A stretch of DNA of 24,154 bases, from positions 1 through 24,154 of the forward strand of contig JAOAFK010000155.1 of the NCBI GenBank assembly GCA_026416315.1, given 5' to 3'. Source of the stretch: Syntrophorhabdaceae bacterium. GTDB taxonomy: Bacteria > Desulfobacterota > Syntrophorhabdia > Syntrophorhabdales > Syntrophorhabdaceae. Position 1 is the first letter of the stretch. Each line of letters opens with the position of its first letter. Shown piece after piece: positions 14,688 through 22,003 of the stretch. Position numbers and translations under genes: made by a program. Below the pieces are notes generated by a model that worked only from the letters and a program-made list of their open reading frames with translations, did not search any database and had not been told where the DNA came from.

Positions 14688-14715
14688 TTTATAATTTTTT
14701 ATATGGAAAAGGCAA
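14688..14715 (-). promoter_or_regulatory. Promoter of the nudC-malic enzyme-fumarase run
   Basis: On the minus strand, TTGCCT (14715-14710), 16 bases, then TATAAA (14693-14688). Transcription would start near 14681, about 16 bases before the nudC ATG. Confidence 0.55.
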
Positions 14716-14740
14716 CCTTTTTTTGTTAATATCTATTCAA

Positions 14741-14813
14741 GGTCCCATCGTCTAGTGGACTAGGACGTCGGCCTCTCACGCCGAAAACACGAGTTCGAAC
14801 CTCGTTGGGACCA
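14741..14813 (+). tRNA. tRNA-Glu (anticodon CTC)
   Basis: A complete cloverleaf of 73 bases. The acceptor stem is GGTCCCA with TGGGACC, and the discriminator is A14813. The anticodon stem TCGGC/GCCGA encloses loop CTCTCAC, with anticodon CTC at 14775-14777. The T arm is ACGAG-TTCGAAC-CTCGT. The 3' CCA is not encoded. It is the only plus-strand gene between nudC and rdgB, and its 3' end is three bases from the rdgB stop, so its transcript must run antisense into rdgB. I see no clear promoter. Confidence 0.97.
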
Positions 14814-14816
14814 TAT

Positions 14817-15413
14817 CTATCTAAAAAAATCCGTATTTAAAAAGGATTTAAGGGCCAAAATAGCCTTTCCCCTGTGGCTGATTCTGTTTTTTTCTTCAAG
14901 GTCTATCTCACCTAAACACTTATTGTATTCAGGGAGATAAAACACAGGGTCAAAGCCGAATCCCTTATCCCCCCTTTTTTCAAAACTTATGTAACCTTTT
15001 AAGTCTCCATAAAAAACATAAAATGTCCCTTTCTGAGGCATATAAAAAATCACATATGCCACAAATCTTGCTGTTCTTTTCTCCCAGGGTATATCCTTCA
15101 TTTCATTTAGAAGCTTTTCAATCCTCTCATTATCATCTTTTCCATATCTCGATGAAAACACCCCGGGTCTACCATTTAGGGCATCCACCTCAAGACCAGA
15201 GTCATCAGATATGGTATTAATACCAAACCTATTGCCTACTTTACGGGCCTTTTTTAAGGCATTCTCAATATAGAAAGGGCTGTCTTCTATAATTTCAACC
15301 TTTTCTTTAAAGTCCCTTAATGAATAAAATGTATCAAATTCACTTTCAAGAAGTTCTCGGATCTCGTAAAATTTACCTATATTTTCAGTTGCTATTATAA
15401 CTTTCCTACTCAT
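14817..15413 (-). CDS. rdgB: Inosine/xanthosine triphosphate pyrophosphatase (RdgB/HAM1)
   Basis: Hydrolyses ITP, dITP and XTP to monophosphates so that deaminated purines stay out of DNA and RNA. The 198 residues carry the family motifs IIATENIGK (6-14), SDDSGLEV (69-76), GRPGVFSSRYG (81-91), GFGFDPVF (151-158) and SHRGKA (179-184). The start lies six bases after the rph stop, an arrangement (rph then rdgB) that is common in bacteria. The 3' end faces tRNA-Glu with three bases between them. Confidence 0.95.
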   Translation of the reverse strand: MSRKVIIATENIGKFYEIRELLESEFDTFYSLRDFKEKVEIIEDSPFYIENALKKARKVGNRFGINTISDDSGLEVDALNGRPGVFSSRYGKDDNERIEKLLNEMKDIPWEKRTARFVAYVIFYMPQKGTFYVFYGDLKGYISFEKRGDKGFGFDPVFYLPEYNKCLGEIDLEEKNRISHRGKAILALKSFLNTDFFR

Positions 15414-15419
15414 ATTCTT

Positions 15420-16148
15420 TTACATGGGAAAGAGATTTCCCAAAGAGGCCTTCTGTAGTCTTGTAATCTCGTTTATGCCTTTTAAGGCATATTGATACAT
15501 GGCATCGAACTGTTCTTTAGTAAAAGGTGTCTTTTCAGCAGTACCCTGAACCTCTATTAAGAGACCCTTTCCTGTCATAATAAAATTCATATCCACTTCT
15601 GCCTTAGAATCTTCTTCGTATGTGAGGTCAAGGAGGATTTCTCCGTTCACTATCCCTACGCTTATGGCAGCCACAGAGTCCCTCATAGGAATCTTATCTA
15701 TCATGCCTCTTTTTTTCATAGTCCATAAGGCATCCACAAGGGCGATATAACCACCAGTAATACTGGCAGTGCGTGTCCCTCCATCTGCCTGAATTACATC
15801 ACAATCTACCCATAGTGTCCTTTCACCGATTATATCGAGATTCACAACAGCACGGAGTGCCCTTCCTATTAACCTCTGTATCTCATGGGTTCTACCCCCT
15901 ATCCTTCCTGTAACAGACTCCCTTACAGACCTTGTATGTGTTGACCTTGGAAGCATTGAATATTCAGCGGTGAGCCATCCTTTTCCTGAATTTTTTAAAA
16001 AAGGTGGAACCTTTTCCTCAATACTTATACTGCATAAAACCTTTGTCTCACCCATCTCAACAAGAACAGAACCCTCAGGATATTTTAAAAAACCTCTCGT
16101 TATCTTTAAATCTCGAATTTTGTCGTTTTGCCTTCCATTATCTCTCAT
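15420..16148 (-). CDS. rph: Ribonuclease PH
   Basis: A phosphorolytic 3'-5' exoribonuclease that trims tRNA 3' ends and stable RNA. The 242 residues contain GWLTAEYSMLPRSTHTR (57-73), GRTHEIQRLIGRALR (85-99), DCDVIQADGGTRTASITGG (115-133) and DLTYEEDSKAEVDMN, so the phosphate-binding and catalytic regions look complete. The start overlaps the preceding gene by 11 bases (ATGAGAGATAA contains both start and stop), with GGAG upstream, so translation is coupled. The gene is followed closely by rdgB. Confidence 0.96.
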   Translation of the reverse strand: MRDNGRQNDKIRDLKITRGFLKYPEGSVLVEMGETKVLCSISIEEKVPPFLKNSGKGWLTAEYSMLPRSTHTRSVRESVTGRIGGRTHEIQRLIGRALRAVVNLDIIGERTLWVDCDVIQADGGTRTASITGGYIALVDALWTMKKRGMIDKIPMRDSVAAISVGIVNGEILLDLTYEEDSKAEVDMNFIMTGKGLLIEVQGTAEKTPFTKEQFDAMYQYALKGINEITRLQKASLGNLFPM

Positions 16149-16713
16149 CTTTTTCTCCTCTTGTAAAATAATTCTTTAACCCTGAATAAAACTTTTCAAA
16201 GGCATTATTTATAAAATCCTTTTTTGTTGTGATGCTCACAAAAACACATGGCATATTTAAGCCTACTGCATAAAACAGAGGTAAGGTCTTTATTTTCGCA
16301 TTGAATGAGCTTGCAATGGATGTGGCAAGCTCTCTGGAGGCCTTTTCATAGATATGGGGAAGATCCTCAATAAAATTAAATCTTCCTGTAGGTTTTGAAG
16401 GTAAATCTTTAGTATCAGGGACTGCTATGAAAAAATCCTCCCTTTCGTCTATTTCAAAGTTCAAAACAATGAGAAAAGAGGCACCTGAATTATTTATTTT
16501 ATTTAGATTTTCCATATGTTTATCCAATCGATCTGTTCTATTGTATATACCAACTTTGATCTTGTTTTTTTCAAGGTATCTCTTTAATTGATTGATCTCT
16601 GTTAACCTTTCAGATGCTGCGTAAATTATTATGTGTTCTGAGGCAAAGGCAAAGGTACAAAAGACAAATAAAAAGGTGTATAAGGCCATCACTATTATGG
16701 ATTTTCCTATCAT
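16138..16713 (-). CDS. Exported protein resembling a degenerate N-acetylmuramoyl-L-alanine amidase fold
   Basis: A 191-residue protein with an N-terminal signal peptide (hydrophobic core 6-22, likely cleavage after FAFA at 24). The body follows the order of an Amidase_3 domain: a first strand (HIIIYAAS), LKRYLEKNKIKVGIYNRTD (43-61) like the family's LKKYLEKKGIKVVLTRDGD pattern, NLNKINNSGASFLIVLNF (69-86), and a late NAKIKTLPLFYAVGLNMPCVFVSI segment. The usual zinc and catalytic residues are missing: DPGHGG becomes YAASER, SIHAN becomes VLNFE, and VEIGF becomes VSITT. It is thus probably non-catalytic, perhaps a peptidoglycan binder or regulator. It lies between trxB (11 bases) and rph (11-base overlap). 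The homology is a recognition by eye, not a search result. Confidence 0.7.
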   Translation of the reverse strand: MIGKSIIVMALYTFLFVFCTFAFASEHIIIYAASERLTEINQLKRYLEKNKIKVGIYNRTDRLDKHMENLNKINNSGASFLIVLNFEIDEREDFFIAVPDTKDLPSKPTGRFNFIEDLPHIYEKASRELATSIASSFNAKIKTLPLFYAVGLNMPCVFVSITTKKDFINNAFEKFYSGLKNYFTRGEKDER

Positions 16714-16724
16714 AAAAAATTAAA

Positions 16725-17654
16725 TTATTTCTTTAACTCGAGTAAATATCTTTCAAGCTCGTAGGCGGCGAGGGCACCATCCCCTACTGCAGTGGAAACC
16801 TGCCTCAACCTCTTTTTTCTCACATCACCTGCTGCAAAAAGTCCTTTAGTTTTCGTTGCGAGATTTTCATCAGTGATAATAAACCCTTTTTCATCTTTAT
16901 CTATAAGTTCCCCAAGAAAACTTGTATCAGGTGTTGAGCCCGCATAAACAAAAACCCCATCCACTATTAATTTAATCTTACTACTATCCCTTACATCCTC
17001 CAGCACCACATACTCTATCTGGTCTTTTCCAGCAAACTCTATAGGTCTTTTATTGAACAAAAATTCGATTTTGGGGTTCTTAAATGCCCTTTCCTGCAAT
17101 ATCTTCTGCGCCCTTAATTTATCCCTTCTATGGATTATGTAAACCTTTTTGACAATATTGGTAAGGGATAACCCTTCTTCAATGGCTGCATCACCCCCTC
17201 CTATCACTGCAACATCGAGATTCCTGAAAAACATACCATCGCAGGTGGCGCAGAACGAAACCCCCCTACCAATAAATCTATCCTCTCCAGGTATACCGAG
17301 TTTCACTGGTTGTGTTCCTGTTGCCACGATTATGCCTTTTGCTTCATATGTGTTTTTCTCTGACTTTATAGTAAATATGTCATTTTTTAAAGATACTTTT
17401 TCAACATTGGCAAATTCTTCTATCTTTAATCCAAAAGACTTTGCGTGGGCAGAAAATCTATCCATAAGTTCTTTTCCTGAAATGCCTTCGGGAAATCCTG
17501 GGTAATTTTCTATATGATATGTATTTATTGCAGCACCACCTGTTATTGCCTTTTCAAGTAGTAAGGTATCTATCCCTGCCCTCATGAGGTATAACCCCGC
17601 TGTCAACCCAGCAGGCCCTCCACCTATAACTATTGCTTCGTGAAATGCTGGCAC
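16725..17654 (-). CDS. trxB: Thioredoxin reductase
   Basis: An FAD-dependent enzyme that passes electrons from NAD(P)H to thioredoxin. The 309 residues include the FAD loop GGGPAG (11-16), the redox-active CATC pair C135/C138, the second Rossmann loop GGGDAA (152-157), HRRDKLRA (175-182) and the C-terminal FAD motif LFAAGDVRKKRLRQV. The HRR segment is typical of NADPH-using members. The start is GTG at 17654-17652, supported by a strong GGAGG four bases upstream and by the family N-terminus. It leads a run with the amidase-like gene, rph and rdgB, and has its own promoter. Confidence 0.94.
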   Translation of the reverse strand: MPAFHEAIVIGGGPAGLTAGLYLMRAGIDTLLLEKAITGGAAINTYHIENYPGFPEGISGKELMDRFSAHAKSFGLKIEEFANVEKVSLKNDIFTIKSEKNTYEAKGIIVATGTQPVKLGIPGEDRFIGRGVSFCATCDGMFFRNLDVAVIGGGDAAIEEGLSLTNIVKKVYIIHRRDKLRAQKILQERAFKNPKIEFLFNKRPIEFAGKDQIEYVVLEDVRDSSKIKLIVDGVFVYAGSTPDTSFLGELIDKDEKGFIITDENLATKTKGLFAAGDVRKKRLRQVSTAVGDGALAAYELERYLLELKK

Positions 17655-17695
17655 TTATCCTCCAGAGGTATGATTTTACAGAAAAAACTGTCCAT

Positions 17696-17724
17696 ATTTT
17701 AAAAAATCTGCTAAATTAATTCAA
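17696..17724 (-). promoter_or_regulatory. Promoter of trxB
   Basis: On the minus strand, TTGAAT (17724-17719), 17 bases, then TAAAAT (17701-17696). Transcription would start near 17689, about 35 bases before the trxB GTG. Confidence 0.65.
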
Positions 17725-17791
17725 ATCAAATATATAGAACTGGGCTTAAAAGCTTAAAAAAAGTTTTTCAGGTCTTGTTCTGACTGATTGA

Positions 17792-18487
17792 ATGCTTAAA
17801 GATAGGGCTTTAGAAATCAATAAAATTATTGTTCTGTGTTTCATTATCTTATTTATATCAAACCATTTTGCCCTTGCGGATTCAATAGGCAAATTTACAG
17901 ATATAAAGGGTGATGTATCCCTTGAACGTTTAAAAAAATTTATAAAACCAAAGGTAAATGATCCCGTTATTATTAAAGACCTTGTTATAACAGGTGAGCT
18001 CGCAAGGACAAAGCTTATGCTTGTAGATAGCAGTCTTCTAACAATAGGTAATAATTCAAGAGTTGAGATCACTGATTTTCTTCTTGACAAAAATACAAGA
18101 AGGGGCATAATCCTTGTGAAGACAGGTGCTCTCCATACCATGGCAGAAAAATTTCTTGAAATAAATTCAAGATTTGAGATAAGAACCCCTACCGCAGTTA
18201 TAGGAGCAAGGGGAACTGAATGGTTTACAGCCATAAAAGAAAATGATGAAACAACTGTTTTTTCTATTTCTGACAATATAATTGTTTATAACCCTGCATA
18301 TCCTAATAAGACTGTTGAAGTTAAGGAAGGATATTTTACAAGTGTTGAAAGAGGAAAATTACCGAAAAAACCTGAAGCCTACCGTCCTTCAGATCTTTAC
18401 AACATAATGAAAAAATGGGGAGCAGAAGAGGCATTAAACGGCAAAAAAATGAAGGGGAATGAAGAATATTGCGTCAGGATTAAATAA
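17792..18487 (+). CDS. Exported FecR-domain protein
   Basis: A 231-residue protein with a signal peptide (KIIVLCFIILFISNHFALA, cleavage near 29) followed by a FecR-type beta domain: IGKFTDIKGDVSLERL, VIIKDLVITGELARTKLMLVD, SLLTIGNNSRVEI, then the strongest signature FEIRTPTAVIGARGTEWF at about 127-144. FecR domains in classical systems relay signals to sigma factors. Here there is no sigma factor, TonB receptor or cytoplasmic anti-sigma segment, so this is a secreted stand-alone form of unknown role. No Shine-Dalgarno is seen at the ATG. It is probably cotranscribed with the small gene 22 bases downstream. Confidence 0.86.
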   Translation: MLKDRALEINKIIVLCFIILFISNHFALADSIGKFTDIKGDVSLERLKKFIKPKVNDPVIIKDLVITGELARTKLMLVDSSLLTIGNNSRVEITDFLLDKNTRRGIILVKTGALHTMAEKFLEINSRFEIRTPTAVIGARGTEWFTAIKENDETTVFSISDNIIVYNPAYPNKTVEVKEGYFTSVERGKLPKKPEAYRPSDLYNIMKKWGAEEALNGKKMKGNEEYCVRIK

Positions 18488-18509
18488 AATATTAGATTAG
18501 AGGACAAAC

Positions 18510-18851
18510 ATGGAAATTTTTATAAAAAAAATAAACATTGAACAAAATGGGTCTGATTTAGAGATAAAAGATGCATCAGGGTTATATATTGTGAGGGAAA
18601 ACAATACAGAGTTTAAGATTGTATGCAGGTTTGATAAATTAAAAAGTATCATAAGCCTATACGGTGAAAAAGGAACCCTCCATATAAAAGAAGAAACAAA
18701 TCAAGTGGTAAGGCAGATTGTCAGCATTGGTGATGCCTGTGGACTGAATATAACAGAAGTGCCTGTAGAAGGGCTATCTCCTTTAGCCATAAAGGGGATA
18801 ATTTTTGTAGAAAGAGATAAAAACATAAAAGAGTTGATTATAAAAACATAA
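18510..18851 (+). CDS. Hypothetical protein of 113 aa after the FecR gene
   Basis: I do not recognise a family. The 113 residues have no signal peptide or membrane segment and look like an alternating alpha/beta or all-beta cytoplasmic protein. A hydrophobic segment with one cysteine, IVSIGDACGLNITEVPVEGL (70-89), is the most distinctive part. GAGGAC lies just upstream of the ATG. The 22-base gap to the FecR gene suggests one transcript, although one product is exported and the other is apparently not. It converges on the ferredoxin gene with 31 bases between the stops and no clear terminator. Confidence 0.75.
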   Translation: MEIFIKKINIEQNGSDLEIKDASGLYIVRENNTEFKIVCRFDKLKSIISLYGEKGTLHIKEETNQVVRQIVSIGDACGLNITEVPVEGLSPLAIKGIIFVERDKNIKELIIKT

Positions 18852-18882
18852 AAAATAAAAAGATTAATTGCAAAGGTGAGCT

Positions 18883-19077
18883 CTATTTTTTATAAAGGGT
18901 TGGAAAATCAATTTTAATGGCCTCGCATGGACAAGATGGGGCGCAAAAACCGCATTCTTCACAGAATTCACTCTCTATAAAAGCCTTTTCCTCCTTAATT
19001 GAAATTGCACCAGGTGGACAAATCTCTGTACAATTTCCACAACCAGTGCATCTATCCATATCTATGGTAGGTATCAT
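18883..19077 (-). CDS. 2x[4Fe-4S] ferredoxin coupled to the flavoenzyme
   Basis: A 64-residue bacterial-type ferredoxin with two complete cluster motifs: C10, C13, C16, C20 (CTGCGNCTEIC) and C39, C42, C45, C49 (CEECGFCAPSC); C51 is an extra cysteine. The ATG (19077-19075) shares one base with the TGA of the upstream flavoenzyme, a TGATG overlap that implies translational coupling and matched amounts. The likely role is electron donor or acceptor for that enzyme. A general ferredoxin role remains possible. Confidence 0.93.
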   Translation of the reverse strand: MIPTIDMDRCTGCGNCTEICPPGAISIKEEKAFIESEFCEECGFCAPSCPCEAIKIDFPTLYKK

Positions 19078-21017
19078 CAGATCACCATCCCAAGGCGAAA
19101 ACCATCATGTATTGCATTATTCAATCTCCTCGGTTTTTTCGCGTCACCGATAAAATAGATCTCGTTTGCATAATCCTTCATGGAGTTGAAATACTTTATG
19201 CTATCTTCCCTTTCAGCAAGAATTAGCCCATCAAAGTCTATGGCAAGTTCTTCTTTTTTTGTTTCTACAATCAAAATACCTTCTTTGATATCTTTTATTT
19301 TTGATCCTGTAAGGATATTTACCTTATTCTTCTTTAAAATCTGTACGAATCTCCAGAGATAAAAAGGATTCACATCCTTTCCAAGACGGCCAGCTCCCTC
19401 TATAATGGTCAGATTATATTGGGCCTGCCTTAAAAGATAAACAGCAACAGCAAGGCCTATACCTGTACCACCCATAATCACACTTTTTTTTGGCGGTAAT
19501 TTGCCATCCCTTATTATATCCTCATATGTCCATATAGAGCGTACTAATTCTGTAGGTTTTTTTATGCATGCCCCGGTGGCCACAATTATTGCATCCGGGT
19601 TCTCCTGTTTTATAAGTTCATATGTGACAGTGACGCCTTTTTTTATATCCACACCTGCCTTTATACATTCCCCTTCAAGGTATTTAATTGGTCTTAAGAG
19701 TTCCTCCTCACCAGCATCAACCTTTGAAGCAAGATTTACTGCACCGCCCAATTCGGTGTTCTTTTCAAAGAGTTTAACCATATGACCTCTTTTTGCAGCA
19801 ACTGAGGCAAACTGCAATCCCGAAGGTCCGCCACCTATAACAACAATCTTTTTAGGCTTTTTCACCTTTTTGAATCCATAATATCCCCACTCGGGTTCTC
19901 CTTCGTGGCCGAGGTTAGGTCTTACAGAACACATAATCGGTTGATGGTAATACAGCCTTGAAAAGCAAAGATTGCAGGCAATGCAGGGTATGATCTCATC
20001 CTCTCTGCCTGTGGCAATTTTATTGGGCAGTTCTGGATCAGCAATCATGGGCCTACATGCCTCCCAGAAGTCAATTGTGCCTTCTGCAATAGCCCTCTCC
20101 GGTATATGGGGTAAAAACTGTCTGAATGCCATCATCACCGGGACACTAACAACCTTTTTCACCTCTTTTGCCACATATAACCAGTGTCCCATGGGCACAT
20201 CCCTTGTAATTACAGGAATTGATGATTCATGCCAGCCTATGGTCACACTCAGATAATCTGCACCTGCCTCTTGGGCAATAACAAAACTCTCAAGACTTTC
20301 CTCAAAAGTATTTCCCCCTCTATCATCAAGAAGCTCCAGACCGCACAGCCTTATGCCTACAGGCACCTTATCTCCCACTTGGGCCTTAACACCTTGGATA
20401 ACCTCCACCATGAGGCGGCATCTGTCCCTGATGGTGCCCCCATATTCATCGGTTCTTTTGTTTGTGTAACGGGAAATAAATGTGGATATGAGATAACCCA
20501 CAATACCTGAAAGCTCTACCATATCAAAACCTGCCTCCACCGCCCTTCTTGCAGCCTCAACATGGTCTTTAATTGCCTGTTTTATCTCTTCCTTTGTAAT
20601 CTCCCTTGGCTTTTTAAAATATGAAAGCCTTTGAGGCACAACAGATGGCATCAAACAGTAATCGAGGTCTACACCCCCTTCCCTTCCACAGTGTAGAATC
20701 TGGATACACGATAAAGCACCATTCTTTTTTATTACTTCGGCAATGCGGGCAAGACCTGGTATGAATTTATCATCATATATGGCCATCATACCTTTAAAAC
20801 CCTTGCCCTCGCCTTTTCTATCAGGATAAGCACCCTGTGTTGTAACAATGCCTGCACCACCTTTTGCCTGGGCCTCCATATACGCTACTTCCCTGTCACT
20901 TACATAGCCGTCGCCAAATGGAAAATTTGTTTCAGTGGCAGCGTATTTTATACGGTTTTTTATAACGAGGTGCCCTATTTTACCTTCAGAAAATATATGG
21001 GGATATCTATCTTTCAT
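19077..21017 (-). CDS. FadH/TMADH-like Fe-S flavoenzyme (NADH:flavin oxidoreductase/enoate reductase family)
   Basis: A 646-residue multidomain flavoprotein. The N-terminal FMN TIM barrel carries the 2,4-dienoyl-CoA-reductase catalytic pair Y175 (GYLI) and H263 (IGWHE). A [4Fe-4S] motif follows, C345, C348, C351 and C363 (CIACNLC...C), spaced like trimethylamine dehydrogenase rather than E. coli FadH (CxxCxxxC). The C-terminal half has FAD- and NAD-binding folds (VVIGGGPSGLQFA, VIMGGTGIGLAVA) and ends IHDGFRLGMVI. Reduction of an unsaturated acyl-CoA or another enoate is likely; the substrate is unknown. An ATG at 21038 would add seven residues, but neither start has a Shine-Dalgarno. Met at 21017 fits the family (RYPHIFSEGKIG) and the candidate promoter. 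Confidence 0.92.
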   Translation of the reverse strand: MKDRYPHIFSEGKIGHLVIKNRIKYAATETNFPFGDGYVSDREVAYMEAQAKGGAGIVTTQGAYPDRKGEGKGFKGMMAIYDDKFIPGLARIAEVIKKNGALSCIQILHCGREGGVDLDYCLMPSVVPQRLSYFKKPREITKEEIKQAIKDHVEAARRAVEAGFDMVELSGIVGYLISTFISRYTNKRTDEYGGTIRDRCRLMVEVIQGVKAQVGDKVPVGIRLCGLELLDDRGGNTFEESLESFVIAQEAGADYLSVTIGWHESSIPVITRDVPMGHWLYVAKEVKKVVSVPVMMAFRQFLPHIPERAIAEGTIDFWEACRPMIADPELPNKIATGREDEIIPCIACNLCFSRLYYHQPIMCSVRPNLGHEGEPEWGYYGFKKVKKPKKIVVIGGGPSGLQFASVAAKRGHMVKLFEKNTELGGAVNLASKVDAGEEELLRPIKYLEGECIKAGVDIKKGVTVTYELIKQENPDAIIVATGACIKKPTELVRSIWTYEDIIRDGKLPPKKSVIMGGTGIGLAVAVYLLRQAQYNLTIIEGAGRLGKDVNPFYLWRFVQILKKNKVNILTGSKIKDIKEGILIVETKKEELAIDFDGLILAEREDSIKYFNSMKDYANEIYFIGDAKKPRRLNNAIHDGFRLGMVI

Positions 21018-21029
21018 AGACTTTGAGTT

Positions 21030-21058
21030 TTTTAGCATAGTAAAAAAACATGTGTCAA
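21030..21058 (-). promoter_or_regulatory. Candidate promoter of the flavoenzyme-ferredoxin pair
   Basis: On the minus strand, TTGACA (21058-21053), 17 bases, then CTAAAA (21035-21030), a weak -10. If used, transcription starts near 21023, only a few bases before the ATG at 21017 and downstream of the ATG at 21038. Confidence 0.4.
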
Positions 21059-21067
21059 TAAAAATAG

Positions 21068-21079
21068 CTGTCTTGACAG
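21068..21079. promoter_or_regulatory. Palindrome between divergent genes
   Basis: CTGTC-TT-GACAG, with perfect 5-bp arms, lies between the flavoenzyme gene and the secreted-protein gene and overlaps the -35 box of the latter. It could be an operator for a regulator of both genes. The palindrome is short, so chance is possible. Confidence 0.4.
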
Positions 21080-21101
21080 TTTGGTTAAATCATAATATGC
21101 T
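21073..21101 (+). promoter_or_regulatory. Promoter of the small secreted protein gene
   Basis: TTGACA (21073-21078), 17 bases, then TATGCT (21096-21101). Transcription would start about 21108, so the ATG at 21109 would be leaderless, while the ATG at 21127 would have a short leader containing AGGTGG. Confidence 0.55.
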
Positions 21102-21126
21102 TTTGGATATGAATTTAATAGGTGGT

Positions 21127-21477
21127 ATGCTACTCTGTACCATTTTTTTAATATGTTCTTCATTGCCTGTGTTCTCTCAAACTAAACATGGGGCTACTTA
21201 CACCCTGGAACTATTACCCTCAGAACCAGAGGGGTTAAAGGTTTATAAGATTAAAGAAAATGACCTGAAAAAAATGCGTATACCTAAAAACTACATATTA
21301 GTGAAAAGGCCTGCTGAAGATACATTATATTTATGGGAAATACCTGGTAGAATACCACGATTAGAAATTGCTGAAAAAACAGAAGAGAAGAAAGAGACAG
21401 GCAATGTTGTAAATCCATCGCCTGATGTGGGCAAGACAGACCTTTTTGAACTTTCAAAAAAATTGGGTATTAGGTGA
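21127..21477 (+). CDS. Small exported hypothetical protein
   Basis: I do not recognise a family. From the ATG at 21127 the product is 116 residues: a hydrophobic leader (MLLCTIFLICSSLPVFSQ) resembling a signal peptide without the usual positive residue, then about 98 hydrophilic residues with HGATYTLELLPSEPEGLKVY and a Lys/Glu-rich C-terminal tail. In-frame ATGs at 21109 and 21097 would extend it by six or ten residues. I prefer 21127 because AGGTGG precedes it and the promoter places the mRNA start near 21108. It is divergent from the flavoenzyme gene and convergent with dtd. Confidence 0.68.
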   Translation: MLLCTIFLICSSLPVFSQTKHGATYTLELLPSEPEGLKVYKIKENDLKKMRIPKNYILVKRPAEDTLYLWEIPGRIPRLEIAEKTEEKKETGNVVNPSPDVGKTDLFELSKKLGIR

Positions 21478-21534
21478 TATTAAAAATAGAACAACTAAGC
21501 AGGTATTAGAGGAAATGCTAAATAAAAAATTACC

Positions 21535-21978
21535 CTATGTCTTTGAATCTATAATCAGTGTAACAGGCCCATCGTTTGTCAGAATCACATCCATATATGC
21601 CTGAAAAATACCGCTTTCCACCTTCTCCACCTTTTCTCTCGCTAAATTGAGAAACATCTCAAATAGCCTTTTTGCTTCAGATGCGGCCATTGCATCGGAA
21701 AAAGAAGGCCTTCTGCCCCTTGTACAGTCTCCGTATAAAGTAAACTGGGAGACAACGAGCAAACTACCTTTTACATCAAGGAGTGATTCATTCATCTTGC
21801 CCTTTTCTTTTTCAAAAATTCTCAAGTTTATGATCTTGTCCAACATCCATTTTATATCCTCTCCGGTATCATCTTTACCGATACCAAGGAAAACAAGCAA
21901 ACCATAACCTATTTTTCCAACAACCTGATTATCCACCTCCACACGGGCACTTTTTACCCTCTGAATGACTGCACGCAT
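21535..21978 (-). CDS. dtd: D-aminoacyl-tRNA deacylase
   Basis: Hydrolyses D-aminoacyl-tRNAs (and glycyl-tRNA-Ala) and so protects translation from D-amino acids. The 147 residues are full length and begin MRAVIQRVKSARV as usual. The two active-site motifs are present: SQFTLYGD (77-84) and NDGPVT (135-140), the latter containing the cis Gly-Pro that excludes L-amino acids. No Shine-Dalgarno is seen. The start lies 25 bases after the EF-G-like gene, so the two probably share a transcript of translation-quality functions. Confidence 0.96.
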   Translation of the reverse strand: MRAVIQRVKSARVEVDNQVVGKIGYGLLVFLGIGKDDTGEDIKWMLDKIINLRIFEKEKGKMNESLLDVKGSLLVVSQFTLYGDCTRGRRPSFSDAMAASEAKRLFEMFLNLAREKVEKVESGIFQAYMDVILTNDGPVTLIIDSKT

Positions 21979-22003
21979 AGTAGTATGATTTAATATATAC
22001 CGT

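Noticed and set aside
14707..14724. AAAAGG-CAA-CCTTTT hairpin followed by T, considered as a terminator before tRNA-Glu
   Set aside because: The stem has only two G-C pairs, no plus-strand gene precedes it, and the bases coincide with the nudC -35 region.
17746..18276. 176-residue minus-strand frame opposite the FecR gene
   Set aside because: The plus strand carries a signal peptide and a FecR signature in order, while this frame has only low-complexity Ser/Leu/Ile sequence.
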